The notes below the pieces were generated by a model that did not search any database, was not told where the DNA came from, and saw only the letters and a program-made list of their open reading frames with translations. The position numbers and the translations under genes are program-made. DNA of 47,095 nucleotides from an uncultured Oscillospiraceae bacterium (GTDB lineage: Bacteria; Bacillota; Clostridia; Oscillospirales; Oscillospiraceae): assembly GCA_904395865.1 (NCBI GenBank), contig CAJFNY010000058.1:1-47095 (forward strand), read 5' to 3'. Below, one piece after another: positions 1-7,816 of the stretch; the first letter of the stretch is position 1; each line of letters starts with the position of its first letter.

Positions 1-1
1 G

Positions 2-589
2 CACATCCCCTGGATCCACAACGTCAAGAACACCGACATGGTCATCGACATCGACGATGAGGACTCCCAGCGCCTGCTGCGGCTGTTCAACACCCCCGAG
101 GGCCAGAAGTACCTGAAGGAGGAGCTGAAGCTGGACGACGCGCTCGTCGAGAAGCTCACCTGGCTGGGCATCTCCGGCATTGCCAACGTGCTCTGCTGCA
201 TCAAGATGGCCAAGTACTACGAGCTGACGGAGCACGACGTCGTCGGCACGGTGCTGACCGACTCTGCCGTCATGTACGCCTCCCGCGTCCAGGAGCTCAA
301 CGACGAGCACGGCCCGTACACCGTCCACGAGGCCGCCCTGGACCACGGCCTGCACATGCTGGGCCTCCGGACCGACAGCATGATGGAGCTGAACTATCAG
401 CAGCGCAAGCGCGTCCACAACCTCAAGTACTACACGTGGGTGGAGCAGCAGCAGATGGACGTGGAGGACCTGAACGCCCAGTGGTACGACACCGAGGGCA
501 CGTGGGACAGCGTCCACGCCCAGGCCGCGGAGCTCGACGCCCTGATCGACGAGTTCAATGAAGCCACCGGCCTGCTGAAGGCCCTGTAA
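2..589 (+). CDS. PLP-dependent enzyme (fold type II, beta-subunit-like), C-terminal part
   Basis: The reading frame is open from base 2, so the gene begins before the window; the ATG at 38 in the ORF track is most likely internal. About 195 residues remain, mostly acidic and helical, ending at a TAA. The PLP lysine and phosphate loop would lie in the missing N-terminal part, so the family call rests on resemblance to the C-terminus of clostridial 'PLP-dependent protein subunit beta' (cysteine-synthase-like) proteins. The downstream neighbour, 59 bp away, is a second fold-II PLP enzyme, which supports the call. A GC-rich hairpin with four Ts separates the two genes. The exact reaction cannot be assigned. 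Confidence 0.55.
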   Translation, partial: HIPWIHNVKNTDMVIDIDDEDSQRLLRLFNTPEGQKYLKEELKLDDALVEKLTWLGISGIANVLCCIKMAKYYELTEHDVVGTVLTDSAVMYASRVQELNDEHGPYTVHEAALDHGLHMLGLRTDSMMELNYQQRKRVHNLKYYTWVEQQQMDVEDLNAQWYDTEGTWDSVHAQAAELDALIDEFNEATGLLKAL

Positions 590-601
590 GCGACGGAATC
601 T

Positions 602-631
602 CCGGGCGGGGCAGCAGCCCCGCCCGGTTTT
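602..631 (+). terminator. Intercistronic terminator or attenuator hairpin
   Basis: An 11-bp perfect GC stem (602-612 with 617-627) has a 4-nt loop AGCA and is followed by TTTT. It lies between the two PLP-enzyme genes, so it could end the upstream mRNA or reduce read-through into the threonine-synthase-like gene. Confidence 0.7.
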
Positions 632-648
632 GGGAAAGGAGCGCGACT

Positions 649-1890
649 ATGCGACACGTCCTCGGCGCCCGCTGCGTCAAATGCGGGAAGGAATACGACG
701 CCGTCCCCGGCCTGACCAACTGCAGCTGCGGCGGCATTCTGGACATCGTCTACGACTACGACTTGATCCGCAGCCGCCTCACGAAAGCGCAGCTGGCAGA
801 GCGGCAGGACCACACCATGTGGCGGTACCGGGAGCTGCTGCCGGTGGAGGAGAACACGCCGCCCACGCCCCTGCGGGTGGGCTGGAGCCCCCTCTACCAG
901 GCGCCGCGGCTGGCCTCCCAGCTGGGGCTGGGGAAGCTGTACGTCAAGGACGACGGCCAGAACCCCACCGCCTCCCTGAAGGACCGCGCTTCGGCCATGG
1001 CCGTGGCCAAGGCGCTGGAGGCCGGCGCGCAGGTGATCGCCTGCTCGTCCACCGGCAACGCCGCCTCCTCCCTGGCCGGCAACGCCGCGGCCGCGGGGCT
1101 GAAAACGTACATCTTCGTTCCCTCCCGCGCCCCCAAGGGGAAGGTGGCCCAGCTGCTGACCTTCGGCGCCACGGTGATCTCCGTCCAGGGCAGCTACGAG
1201 GAGACCTTCGAGCTGTCGAAGCAGGCCATCGACCGCTGGGGCTGGTACAACCGCAACGCGGCCATCAACCCCTACCTGTCGGAGGGCAAAAAGACCGTGG
1301 CGCTGGAGATCATGGAACAGCTGGACTGGCAGGTGCCCGACTACGTGGCCATCTCCGTGGGCGACGGCTGCACCATCGCCGGCCTGTGGAAGGGCCTGAA
1401 GGACCTGTATGCCATCGGCTTCATCGACCGGCTGCCGCGGCTGATCTCCGTCCAGGCCGAGGGCTGCTGCCCCATCAACCGGGCCATCGCCGAGAACGAG
1501 CCCTGGCATCCCATGGAGGAGAACACCCTGGCCGACTCCATCGCCGTGGGCGTGCCGCGGAACGCCGACAAGGCCCTTATGGCCATCCGGGAGTCCAACG
1601 GCATCGTCGTCAACGTCAGCGACCAGGAGATCCTGGACGCCCAGCAGCTGCTGGGCAGGACGTGCGGCGTCTTTGGCGAGCCGGCCGGCGTCACCGGAAC
1701 GGCCGGCGTCCGGAAGCTGTGCCAGCAGGGTGTCCTGGGCTGCGATGACACGGTGGTCAGCGTCGTCACCGGAAACGGCCTCAAGGATGTGGCCAACGCC
1801 ATCCGCGCCTGCGGTGAGCCGATCTCCATCCCGTCGGACATGAACCAGCTGCTGGACGCCTTCGCAGCGCGGGGAATCCAGCCGGAATAA
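649..1890 (+). CDS. thrC: Threonine synthase-like PLP enzyme with N-terminal zinc ribbon
   Basis: The 413-aa protein belongs to fold type II PLP enzymes. Threonine synthase converts O-phosphohomoserine to threonine in the cytoplasm. A CxxC...CxC zinc-ribbon-like segment (Cys9, Cys12, Cys25, Cys27) opens the protein, as in many archaeal and clostridial members. The PLP-binding lysine is Lys111 in ASLKDR, and the phosphate-contacting SSTGNAAS follows near residue 133. The start has a good AAAGGAG site. No other threonine-pathway genes are adjacent, and the partner upstream is another PLP enzyme, so a related activity (for example a cysteate-synthase-like or amino-acid-lyase role) remains possible. 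The family call is firm; the substrate is less so. Confidence 0.75.
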   Translation: MRHVLGARCVKCGKEYDAVPGLTNCSCGGILDIVYDYDLIRSRLTKAQLAERQDHTMWRYRELLPVEENTPPTPLRVGWSPLYQAPRLASQLGLGKLYVKDDGQNPTASLKDRASAMAVAKALEAGAQVIACSSTGNAASSLAGNAAAAGLKTYIFVPSRAPKGKVAQLLTFGATVISVQGSYEETFELSKQAIDRWGWYNRNAAINPYLSEGKKTVALEIMEQLDWQVPDYVAISVGDGCTIAGLWKGLKDLYAIGFIDRLPRLISVQAEGCCPINRAIAENEPWHPMEENTLADSIAVGVPRNADKALMAIRESNGIVVNVSDQEILDAQQLLGRTCGVFGEPAGVTGTAGVRKLCQQGVLGCDDTVVSVVTGNGLKDVANAIRACGEPISIPSDMNQLLDAFAARGIQPE

Positions 1891-1907
1891 AGATAGACTA
1901 CAGTATA

Positions 1908-1942
1908 AAAATGGCTGCATTCGATTCGGATGCAGCCATTTT
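1908..1942 (+). terminator. Rho-independent terminator after thrC-like gene
   Basis: ATGGCTGCAT (1911-1920) and ATGCAGCCAT (1930-1939) form a 10-bp stem, flanked by AAAA upstream and TTT downstream, so it may act in both directions. The first ATG of the ORF-track call for the next gene (1911) falls inside this stem, which argues against that start. Confidence 0.75.
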
Positions 1943-1944
1943 CG

Positions 1945-1973
1945 TTGCCTTTTCCCAGCCTGTGTGGTATACT
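1945..1973 (+). promoter_or_regulatory. Sigma-A promoter giving a predicted leaderless transcript
   Basis: TTGCCT (1945-1950), a 17-bp spacer and TATACT (1968-1973), with a TG two bases before the -10 box. The expected start of transcription, about 7 nt past the -10, falls on or next to the A of the ATG at 1980, leaving no 5' leader and no Shine-Dalgarno site. Confidence 0.7.
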
Positions 1974-1979
1974 CTTCCC

Positions 1980-3401
1980 ATGGAAAAGAGAGATTTTTAC
2001 TACGTCACCCGCAGGAATGCGCTGACTTGGATTTCAGCAGTGCTGATGCTGGCTTCGACGGTGGCCCACATCGCGCGGTACTGTGAGAAGGGAGCAGTAC
2101 GCGGCGCGGAGATGTGGTTCCAGCTGATGCTGCCGGGGCTGGCAGGCGTGCTGTTCATCCTGATGATCCTGATCGCCGGCGAACGCCATCTGTATCGGAC
2201 GGCCATCCCCGTCTGGATGTTCGCCATCAGCTTTGCCTATGCGGCGTGGGCCGCCGTCAACTGGCGGCTGGCACTGCTGCTGTGGCTCGTCTGCGCGTCT
2301 CTGGCCGGCTTCTACACCCGCGTCACTGCCGGCAAGGTCAAGCACTTCTGGACCCTCTGGTTTTTCACGGCGGCGCTGCTGGCCGTCTTTCTGGTGGAGC
2401 GCCGGGCGGCGCTGCTGGCGGCGGCCGGGGACTTCTGGCGGACCTTCAGCCTGCTGCACGGCGTGCTGCTGGCGGCGTCGGTTCTGGCACTGTCGCTGGC
2501 GATCCAGGTGCGGCCCGACGGGTATCCCTACTGCCCCACCTGGGGCGATCGCTCCGACGGCCGCCGGGTGCGCACGATCCCGGCCATGAGCTACGTGGTG
2601 CCGTACATCATGCCGGAGCGGGCAGCGGCCTCCAACTGGATCACCGACACCATCGATCTGACGCCCATCGAGCGGTACATCCGCGCCAAGCGGCTGGCGG
2701 GGCTCTCCGGCTTCGGCATCACCCACGTGTTCCTGGCCGCCTACGTGCGGATCGTGGCCCAGTACCCGGCCATCAACCGCTTCTGCTCCGGCCAGCACGT
2801 CTTTTCCCGCGGCCGGGACATCGAGTTCGTCATGGCCGTCAAGACGAAGATGACGACGGACGCCCCCGACACCATGATCAAGGTCCACTTTGACCCGGCC
2901 GACACGGCTGAGGATGTCTACCGCAAGCTCAACGCCCGGATTGCAGAGGTCAAGGACGCGCCGCTGGACTCGGACTTCGACAAGACGGCCAAGATCCTGA
3001 CGTACATCCCCGGCCTCGTGCTGAAGTTCGTCGTGTGGCTGCTGAAAACCATGGACTATTTCGGCCTGATTCCCAGCTTCCTGCTGGGCGTCAGCCCGTT
3101 CCACGGCTCGGTCATCCTCACGTCCATGGGCTCGCTGGGGATTCCGCCCATCGTCCACCATTTGTACGATTTCGGCAATCTGCCGGTGTTCTTCGCCCTG
3201 GGCTGCAAGTACCGGCGGAACGTGGTGGAGGATGACGGCACCGTCGTCGCCAAAAAGTTTGTGGATTTCACGGTCAACTGTGACGAGCGGATCTGCGACG
3301 GCTTCTACTTCGCCACCGGACTCAAGTACATGCGCAAGTTCCTGGCGCACCCCGAGCGGCTGGATGAGCCGCCGGAGCAGGTGCTCAGCGACATCGACTG
3401 A
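1980..3401 (+). CDS. Membrane-anchored 2-oxoacid dehydrogenase E2/CAT-like acyltransferase
   Basis: The 473-aa protein has two parts. The first ~190 residues contain about five or six hydrophobic segments. The last ~270 resemble the catalytic domain of 2-oxoacid dehydrogenase E2 and chloramphenicol acetyltransferase. There is no lipoyl domain and no E1 or E3 gene nearby, so it is unlikely to serve a dehydrogenase complex. The usual E2 motif DHRxxDG appears as DERICDG, so the catalytic histidine is replaced by glutamate while the aspartate is kept. The ATG at 1980 is chosen because the upstream ATG lies in a terminator and the promoter places the mRNA start at 1980. It is probably transcribed alone, with terminators on both sides. 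Activity and acyl acceptor are unknown. Confidence 0.7.
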   Translation: MEKRDFYYVTRRNALTWISAVLMLASTVAHIARYCEKGAVRGAEMWFQLMLPGLAGVLFILMILIAGERHLYRTAIPVWMFAISFAYAAWAAVNWRLALLLWLVCASLAGFYTRVTAGKVKHFWTLWFFTAALLAVFLVERRAALLAAAGDFWRTFSLLHGVLLAASVLALSLAIQVRPDGYPYCPTWGDRSDGRRVRTIPAMSYVVPYIMPERAAASNWITDTIDLTPIERYIRAKRLAGLSGFGITHVFLAAYVRIVAQYPAINRFCSGQHVFSRGRDIEFVMAVKTKMTTDAPDTMIKVHFDPADTAEDVYRKLNARIAEVKDAPLDSDFDKTAKILTYIPGLVLKFVVWLLKTMDYFGLIPSFLLGVSPFHGSVILTSMGSLGIPPIVHHLYDFGNLPVFFALGCKYRRNVVEDDGTVVAKKFVDFTVNCDERICDGFYFATGLKYMRKFLAHPERLDEPPEQVLSDID

Positions 3402-3407
3402 CCCCGC

Positions 3408-3440
3408 AGCGCCCCGCCGGCTCCCGGCGGGGCGCTGTTC
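3408..3440 (+). terminator. Terminator-like hairpin
   Basis: A 13-bp GC stem (3408-3420 with 3424-3436) with a CTC loop and a short GTTC tail lies just after the acyltransferase-like gene. The U-run is poor, but the stem is strong and no gene follows for 230 bp. Confidence 0.6.
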
Positions 3441-3560
3441 ATGGTGCCGTGAATGGCGGCCGGATTCTGTCAGTTCTAAAAATTTTTTAGGAAAGCCGCG
3501 CCAAATTGCGGAAATTCTCGTGAAGAATGCACAAAATAGAAATTTTTTTCGAAAAGGATA

Positions 3561-3589
3561 TTGTAACTTGCCTCGTTCTTCTGTAAAAT
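3561..3589 (+). promoter_or_regulatory. Promoter of the BMP-type ABC importer operon
   Basis: TTGTAA (3561-3566), 17-bp spacer, TAAAAT (3584-3589). This gives a leader of about 78 nt before the lipoprotein ATG. The surrounding 3470-3590 is AT-rich for this genome. No copy of the GATTATCGATAATC operator found further on is visible here. Confidence 0.6.
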
Positions 3590-3673
3590 ATGGGTGTAGG
3601 TCAAAGTGCGTACCCCGAGAGCACTTTCCGTTCCGGGCAGCATGCCCGACCGACAAAACAGGAGGATTGAGAA

Positions 3674-4981
3674 ATGAAAAAACTTCTTGCGCTGCTGCTG
3701 GCTCTGACCATGGTGTTTGCAATGGTCGCCTGCAGCTCTGAGACCGACACCTCGACTCCCTCGACCGACGAAGCCACCACCGACGGCACCGACTCCACGG
3801 ATGCAACGGATTCCGCGGACACCGGCGATTCCACCGATTCCGGCGACTCCACCGGTGAAACCGTCGCCGCCTCCGACATCAAGGTCGGCTTCATCTTCCT
3901 GCACGACGAGAACTCCACCTACGACCTGAACTTCATCAACGCCGCCAACGCCGCCTGCGAGAACCTGGGCATCACGGACTTCGAGCTCCGCACCAACGTT
4001 CCCGAGGGCCAGGAGTGCTACGACACCGCTGCCGAACTGGCTGACGACGGCTGCGACATCATCTTCGCCGACAGCTTCGGCCATGAGGACTACATGATCC
4101 AGGCTGCCCAGGAGTTCCCGGAGGTCCAGTTCTGCCACTCCACCGGCACCAAGGCGCACACCCAGGGCCTGGACAACTACCACAACGCCTTCGCCTCCAT
4201 CTATGAGGGCCGCTACCTGGCCGGTATCGTGGCCGGCATGAAGCTCAACGAGATGATCGAGGCCGGTGAGATCACCGAGGATCAGGCGAAGATCGGCTAC
4301 GTCGGCGCCTACACGTACGCCGAGGTCGTCTCCGGCTACACCTCCTTCTTCCTGGGCGCCCGCTCCGTGTGCCCCAGCGCCACCATGGAAGTGACCTTCA
4401 CCGGCTCCTGGTACGACGAGACGGCTGAGAAGGAAGGCGCGCAGAAGCTCATCGACAACGGCTGCGTCCTCATCAGTCAGCACGCCGACTCCATGGGCGC
4501 CCCCACTGCCTGCGAGCAGGCCGGCGTTCCCAACGTCTCCTACAACGGCTCCACCATCAGCGCCTGCCCCAACACGTACCTGATCTCCTCCCGCATCGAC
4601 TGGACGCCGTACTATGAGTACGCCATCACCTGCGTGATGGAGGGCACTGCCATTGACGCCGACTGGACCGGCACGCTGTCCACCGGCTCCGTGGTCCTGA
4701 CCGAGCTGAACGAGAACGCCGCCGCCGAGGGCACTCAGGAGGCCATCGACGCCGCCATGGCCGAGCTGGAGGCCGGTACGCTGCACGTGTTCGACACCTC
4801 CACCTTCACCGTGGGCGGCGAGACGCTGGACAGCTACATGGCCGACGTGGATACCGACGCCGACTACACGCCCGACACCGAGGCGATTTCCGACGGCTAC
4901 TTCCACGAGTCCGAGTACCGCTCCGCGCCGTACTTCGACCTGCGGATTGACGGCATCACCCTGCTGGACGAGGCGTTCTGA
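3674..4981 (+). CDS. BMP-family ABC transporter substrate-binding lipoprotein
   Basis: The 435-aa protein is the ligand-capturing part of an ABC importer anchored on the outer face of the membrane. A signal peptide of about 19 residues ends in a lipobox-like VAC with Cys20 as the lipidation site. A Ser/Thr/Asp-rich tether (residues ~21-65) precedes the Bmp/Med fold (DIKVGFIFLHDENSTYD...), the family of the nucleoside-binding TmpC/PnrA proteins. Some members bind other small molecules, so the ligand is uncertain. The AGGAGG site is well placed. Genes for the ATPase and two permeases follow, and a terminator-like hairpin directly after this gene should favour high expression of the binding protein. 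Confidence 0.9.
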   Translation: MKKLLALLLALTMVFAMVACSSETDTSTPSTDEATTDGTDSTDATDSADTGDSTDSGDSTGETVAASDIKVGFIFLHDENSTYDLNFINAANAACENLGITDFELRTNVPEGQECYDTAAELADDGCDIIFADSFGHEDYMIQAAQEFPEVQFCHSTGTKAHTQGLDNYHNAFASIYEGRYLAGIVAGMKLNEMIEAGEITEDQAKIGYVGAYTYAEVVSGYTSFFLGARSVCPSATMEVTFTGSWYDETAEKEGAQKLIDNGCVLISQHADSMGAPTACEQAGVPNVSYNGSTISACPNTYLISSRIDWTPYYEYAITCVMEGTAIDADWTGTLSTGSVVLTELNENAAAEGTQEAIDAAMAELEAGTLHVFDTSTFTVGGETLDSYMADVDTDADYTPDTEAISDGYFHESEYRSAPYFDLRIDGITLLDEAF

Positions 4982-5027
4982 TTTCCCGGCGGGCAGTTCC
5001 AACGTTCTGACAGTCTGATAAATCCTT

Positions 5028-5063
5028 GCCCCTGCCCGGGCACCGCACCGGGCAGGGGCTTTT
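5028..5063 (+). terminator. Partial terminator inside the ABC importer operon
   Basis: A 12-bp perfect stem (5028-5039 with 5048-5059) is followed by TTTT. A second GC-rich hairpin lies at about 5091-5126. Such structures after a binding-protein gene usually reduce but do not abolish read-through into the ATPase and permease genes. No separate promoter for the ATPase gene was evident. Confidence 0.7.
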
Positions 5064-5175
5064 CAAAACCAACCCTTTGCAGGGGGCCTCCGGACGGCCG
5101 CCGCACCTCGGCGGCGCGGACGTCCGGCGCCCTCATCCTTAGGAGCGGCTGCGCGGTCTCTCCGGCAGAGAAAGG

Positions 5176-6729
5176 ATGACAGCCTTGGAAACTGTTAAAA
5201 ATGCCATCAGAATGGAGCACATCACGAAGCGCTTCGGTGACGTTGTGGCCAACCGCGACATCAACATGGAGCTGCACAAGGGAGAGATTCTCTCATTGCT
5301 GGGGGAGAACGGCAGCGGCAAGACCACCCTGATGAACATGCTCTCCGGCATCTACCATGCCGACGAGGGGCAGATCTACGTCAACGATCAGCCGGTGACC
5401 ATCTCCTCCCCGAAGGATGCCTTCGACCTGGGCATCGGCATGATCCACCAGCACTTCAAGCTGGTGGATGTATTCACCGCCACGGAGAACATCGCCCTGG
5501 GCCTCAAGGACCACGGCCGGCTGGACCTGAAGCAGGTCAGTCAGCGCATTGAGGAAATCTGCCGGAAGTACGGCTTTGAAATCGATCTCTCCCAGAAGGT
5601 CTACGAGATGTCGGTTTCCCAGAAGCAGACGGTGGAGATCGTCAAGGTCCTGTACCGGGGCGCGGACATCCTGATTCTCGACGAGCCCACCGCCGTCCTG
5701 ACGCCCCAGGAGACGGAGAAGCTCTTCGCCGTCATGCGCAACATGCGGGACGACGGCAAGTCCCTGATCATCATCACCCACAAGCTCCACGAGGTGCTCG
5801 AGATCTCCGACCGGGTGGCCGTGCTGCGCAAGGGCGAGTACATCGGCGACGTCCCCACGTCGGAGGCCACGCTCCAGTCCCTGACCGATATGATGGTCGG
5901 CCGGGCCGTGACGCTGAACATCGACCGGCCGGAGCCGAAGGAGCTGGTCAAGCGGCTGGAGATCCGGGGGCTGACCGTCCGGAACGTCTACGACGTCAAG
6001 GTGCTGGACGACATCAGCTTCGACGTCTACGGCGGCGAGATCCTCGGCATTGCCGGCATCTCCGGCTGCGGCCAGAGGGAGCTGCTGGAGTCCATCGCCG
6101 GGCTGCAGAAGCTGGAGTCCGGCTCCATCCGCTTCTACCCGGAAGGGGAGAGCGGCGAGGCCCATGAGCTGGTCGGCCTCGACCCGATGGCGATCCGGAA
6201 GCACGGCGTGTCCATGGCCTTCGTGCCGGAGGACCGCCTCGGCATGGGCCTGGTTGGCTCCATGGGCATGACCGGCAACATGATGCTCCGCTCCTGGAAC
6301 AAGGGCAAGGGCGTCTTTCTGGACCGGAAGGGCCCCGAGGCCCTGGCCAACCAGGTCTGGAAGGACCTGGAGGTCGTCACGCCGAGCACCTCCTTCCCGG
6401 TCCGGCGGCTGTCCGGCGGCAACGTGCAGAAGGTGCTGGTGGGGCGGGAGATCGCCCAGGATCCCGCCGTACTGATGACGGCGTACGCCGTCCGCGGCCT
6501 GGACATCAACACCTCTTACACCATCTACAACCTGCTGACGCAGGAGAAGATGAAGGGCGTGGCCGTTATCTTCGTGGGTGAGGATCTGGATGTGCTGCTG
6601 GAGCTCTGCGACCGGATCCTGGTGCTCTGCGGCGGCCGCGTCAGCGGCATCGTGGACGGGCGCACGACCGATAAAATACAGGTCGGCGCCATGATGACGC
6701 ACTTGGGAGGAGGCAGCGCAGATGCATAA
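5176..6729 (+). CDS. ABC importer ATPase, double nucleotide-binding domain (sugar/nucleoside type)
   Basis: The 517-aa protein has two fused ATPase domains and powers the importer on the cytoplasmic side. Domain 1 has Walker A GENGSGKT (residues 43-50), signature MSVSQKQ and Walker B ILILDEPTA. Domain 2 has the degenerate loop GISGCGQRE, signature LSGGNVQK and a reduced Walker B (LMTAYAVRGLD). This asymmetry is typical of the simple-sugar/nucleoside class. The start is uncertain: the AAAGGA site touches the ATG at 5176 but is well spaced for an in-frame TTG at 5185, which may be the true start. The 3' end overlaps the first permease gene by 8 bp. Confidence 0.88.
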   Translation: MTALETVKNAIRMEHITKRFGDVVANRDINMELHKGEILSLLGENGSGKTTLMNMLSGIYHADEGQIYVNDQPVTISSPKDAFDLGIGMIHQHFKLVDVFTATENIALGLKDHGRLDLKQVSQRIEEICRKYGFEIDLSQKVYEMSVSQKQTVEIVKVLYRGADILILDEPTAVLTPQETEKLFAVMRNMRDDGKSLIIITHKLHEVLEISDRVAVLRKGEYIGDVPTSEATLQSLTDMMVGRAVTLNIDRPEPKELVKRLEIRGLTVRNVYDVKVLDDISFDVYGGEILGIAGISGCGQRELLESIAGLQKLESGSIRFYPEGESGEAHELVGLDPMAIRKHGVSMAFVPEDRLGMGLVGSMGMTGNMMLRSWNKGKGVFLDRKGPEALANQVWKDLEVVTPSTSFPVRRLSGGNVQKVLVGREIAQDPAVLMTAYAVRGLDINTSYTIYNLLTQEKMKGVAVIFVGEDLDVLLELCDRILVLCGGRVSGIVDGRTTDKIQVGAMMTHLGGGSADA

Positions 6730-7813
6730 GCATACGAAGCGGTTCTACATCTCCAGGCGCACGGAGCTTCCGTGGTACAGGGCCTGGGCCATCCGGGGCG
6801 CCGCCATCGTGCTCGCGCTCATCACCTGCGCCGTCGTCACCATGCTGCTGACCGGCGAAAATCCCATCGGTATCTTTTCTACGACCGTTTACGGCGCCTT
6901 CGGCACGGCCCGCCGCACGTGGGTGACGATCCAGGACGTGGCCATTCTGCTGGGCATCTCCCTGGCCGTCACGCCGGCCTTCAAGATGCGCTTCTGGAAC
7001 ATCGGCGCGGAGGGCCAGGTGCTCATGGGCGGCCTGGCCACCACCACCTGCATGATCTGCCTGGCAGGGGTGCTGCCGAACGCCCTGGTGATCGTCTGCA
7101 TGGTCGTCACCAGCCTGCTGGCCGGGGCGCTGTGGGGCTTCCTCCCCGCCTTCTTCAAGGCCCGGTGGAACACCAACGAGACGCTGTTCACCCTGATGAT
7201 GAACTACATTGCCACCCAGCTGTGCGCCTTCTTCATCATCGTCTGGGAGGTGCCCAAGGGCGCCGGCAAGATCGGCATCATCAACCAGAGCACGCAGATC
7301 GGCTGGCTGCCGGAGATCGGGAACCAGTATCTGCTGAGCATTGTGGTGGTAGCGGTGCTGACCGTGGCCATGTACGTCTACCTGAGCCGCAGCAAGCACG
7401 GCTATGAGATCGCCGTGGTGGGCGAAAGCCTCAACACCGCCCGCTACGCCGGCATCAAGCCGTCCCGCGTCATCATCCGCACCATGGTCCTCTCCGGCGC
7501 CATCTGCGGCCTCATCGGTTTGCTGCTGGTGGGCGGCATCAACCACACCCTGACGACCACCGTGGTGGGGGGCCAGGGCTTCACGGCCGTCATGGTCTCC
7601 TGGCTGGCCAAGTTCAACCCGCTGGTCATGGTGCTGGCCAGCGCCCTGCTGGTGTTCCTGAGCCGCGGCGCCAACGAGATCGCCAGCGACTTCGGCCTGA
7701 ACCAGTCCTTCTCGGACATCCTCACCGGCATCATCCTGTTCTTTATCATCGGCAGCGAGTTCTTCATCAACTACCAGATTCACTTCCGCAAAGCGGGCGA
7801 GAAGGAGGCGTGA
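6722..7813 (+). CDS. ABC importer permease 1 (BMP-type, nucleoside/sugar class)
   Basis: The 363-aa integral membrane protein has about nine or ten hydrophobic segments. It carries the family pattern FKMRFWNIGAEGQVLMGG near residue 85 and a late cytoplasmic region YAGIKPSRVIIRTMVLSG that should contact the ATPase. It belongs to the branched-chain/sugar permease superfamily that pairs with BMP lipoproteins (YufP-like). An AGGAGG site within the ATPase gene precedes the ATG, and the 8-bp overlap indicates translational coupling. Confidence 0.88.
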   Translation: MHKHTKRFYISRRTELPWYRAWAIRGAAIVLALITCAVVTMLLTGENPIGIFSTTVYGAFGTARRTWVTIQDVAILLGISLAVTPAFKMRFWNIGAEGQVLMGGLATTTCMICLAGVLPNALVIVCMVVTSLLAGALWGFLPAFFKARWNTNETLFTLMMNYIATQLCAFFIIVWEVPKGAGKIGIINQSTQIGWLPEIGNQYLLSIVVVAVLTVAMYVYLSRSKHGYEIAVVGESLNTARYAGIKPSRVIIRTMVLSGAICGLIGLLLVGGINHTLTTTVVGGQGFTAVMVSWLAKFNPLVMVLASALLVFLSRGANEIASDFGLNQSFSDILTGIILFFIIGSEFFINYQIHFRKAGEKEA

Positions 7814-7816
7814 ACC

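Noticed and set aside
430-1920. Long minus-strand ORF opposite the PLP genes, and many similar long antisense ORFs (for example 2034-3806, 6641-8839, 35955-38432)
   Set aside because: They mirror real genes in GC-rich DNA, have low-complexity His/Gln/Gly/Ala-rich translations, no ribosome-binding sites and no recognisable domains.
3470-3673. Purine or other riboswitch in the importer leader
   Set aside because: No recognisable conserved riboswitch core or terminator/antiterminator pair could be seen in the short AT-rich leader.
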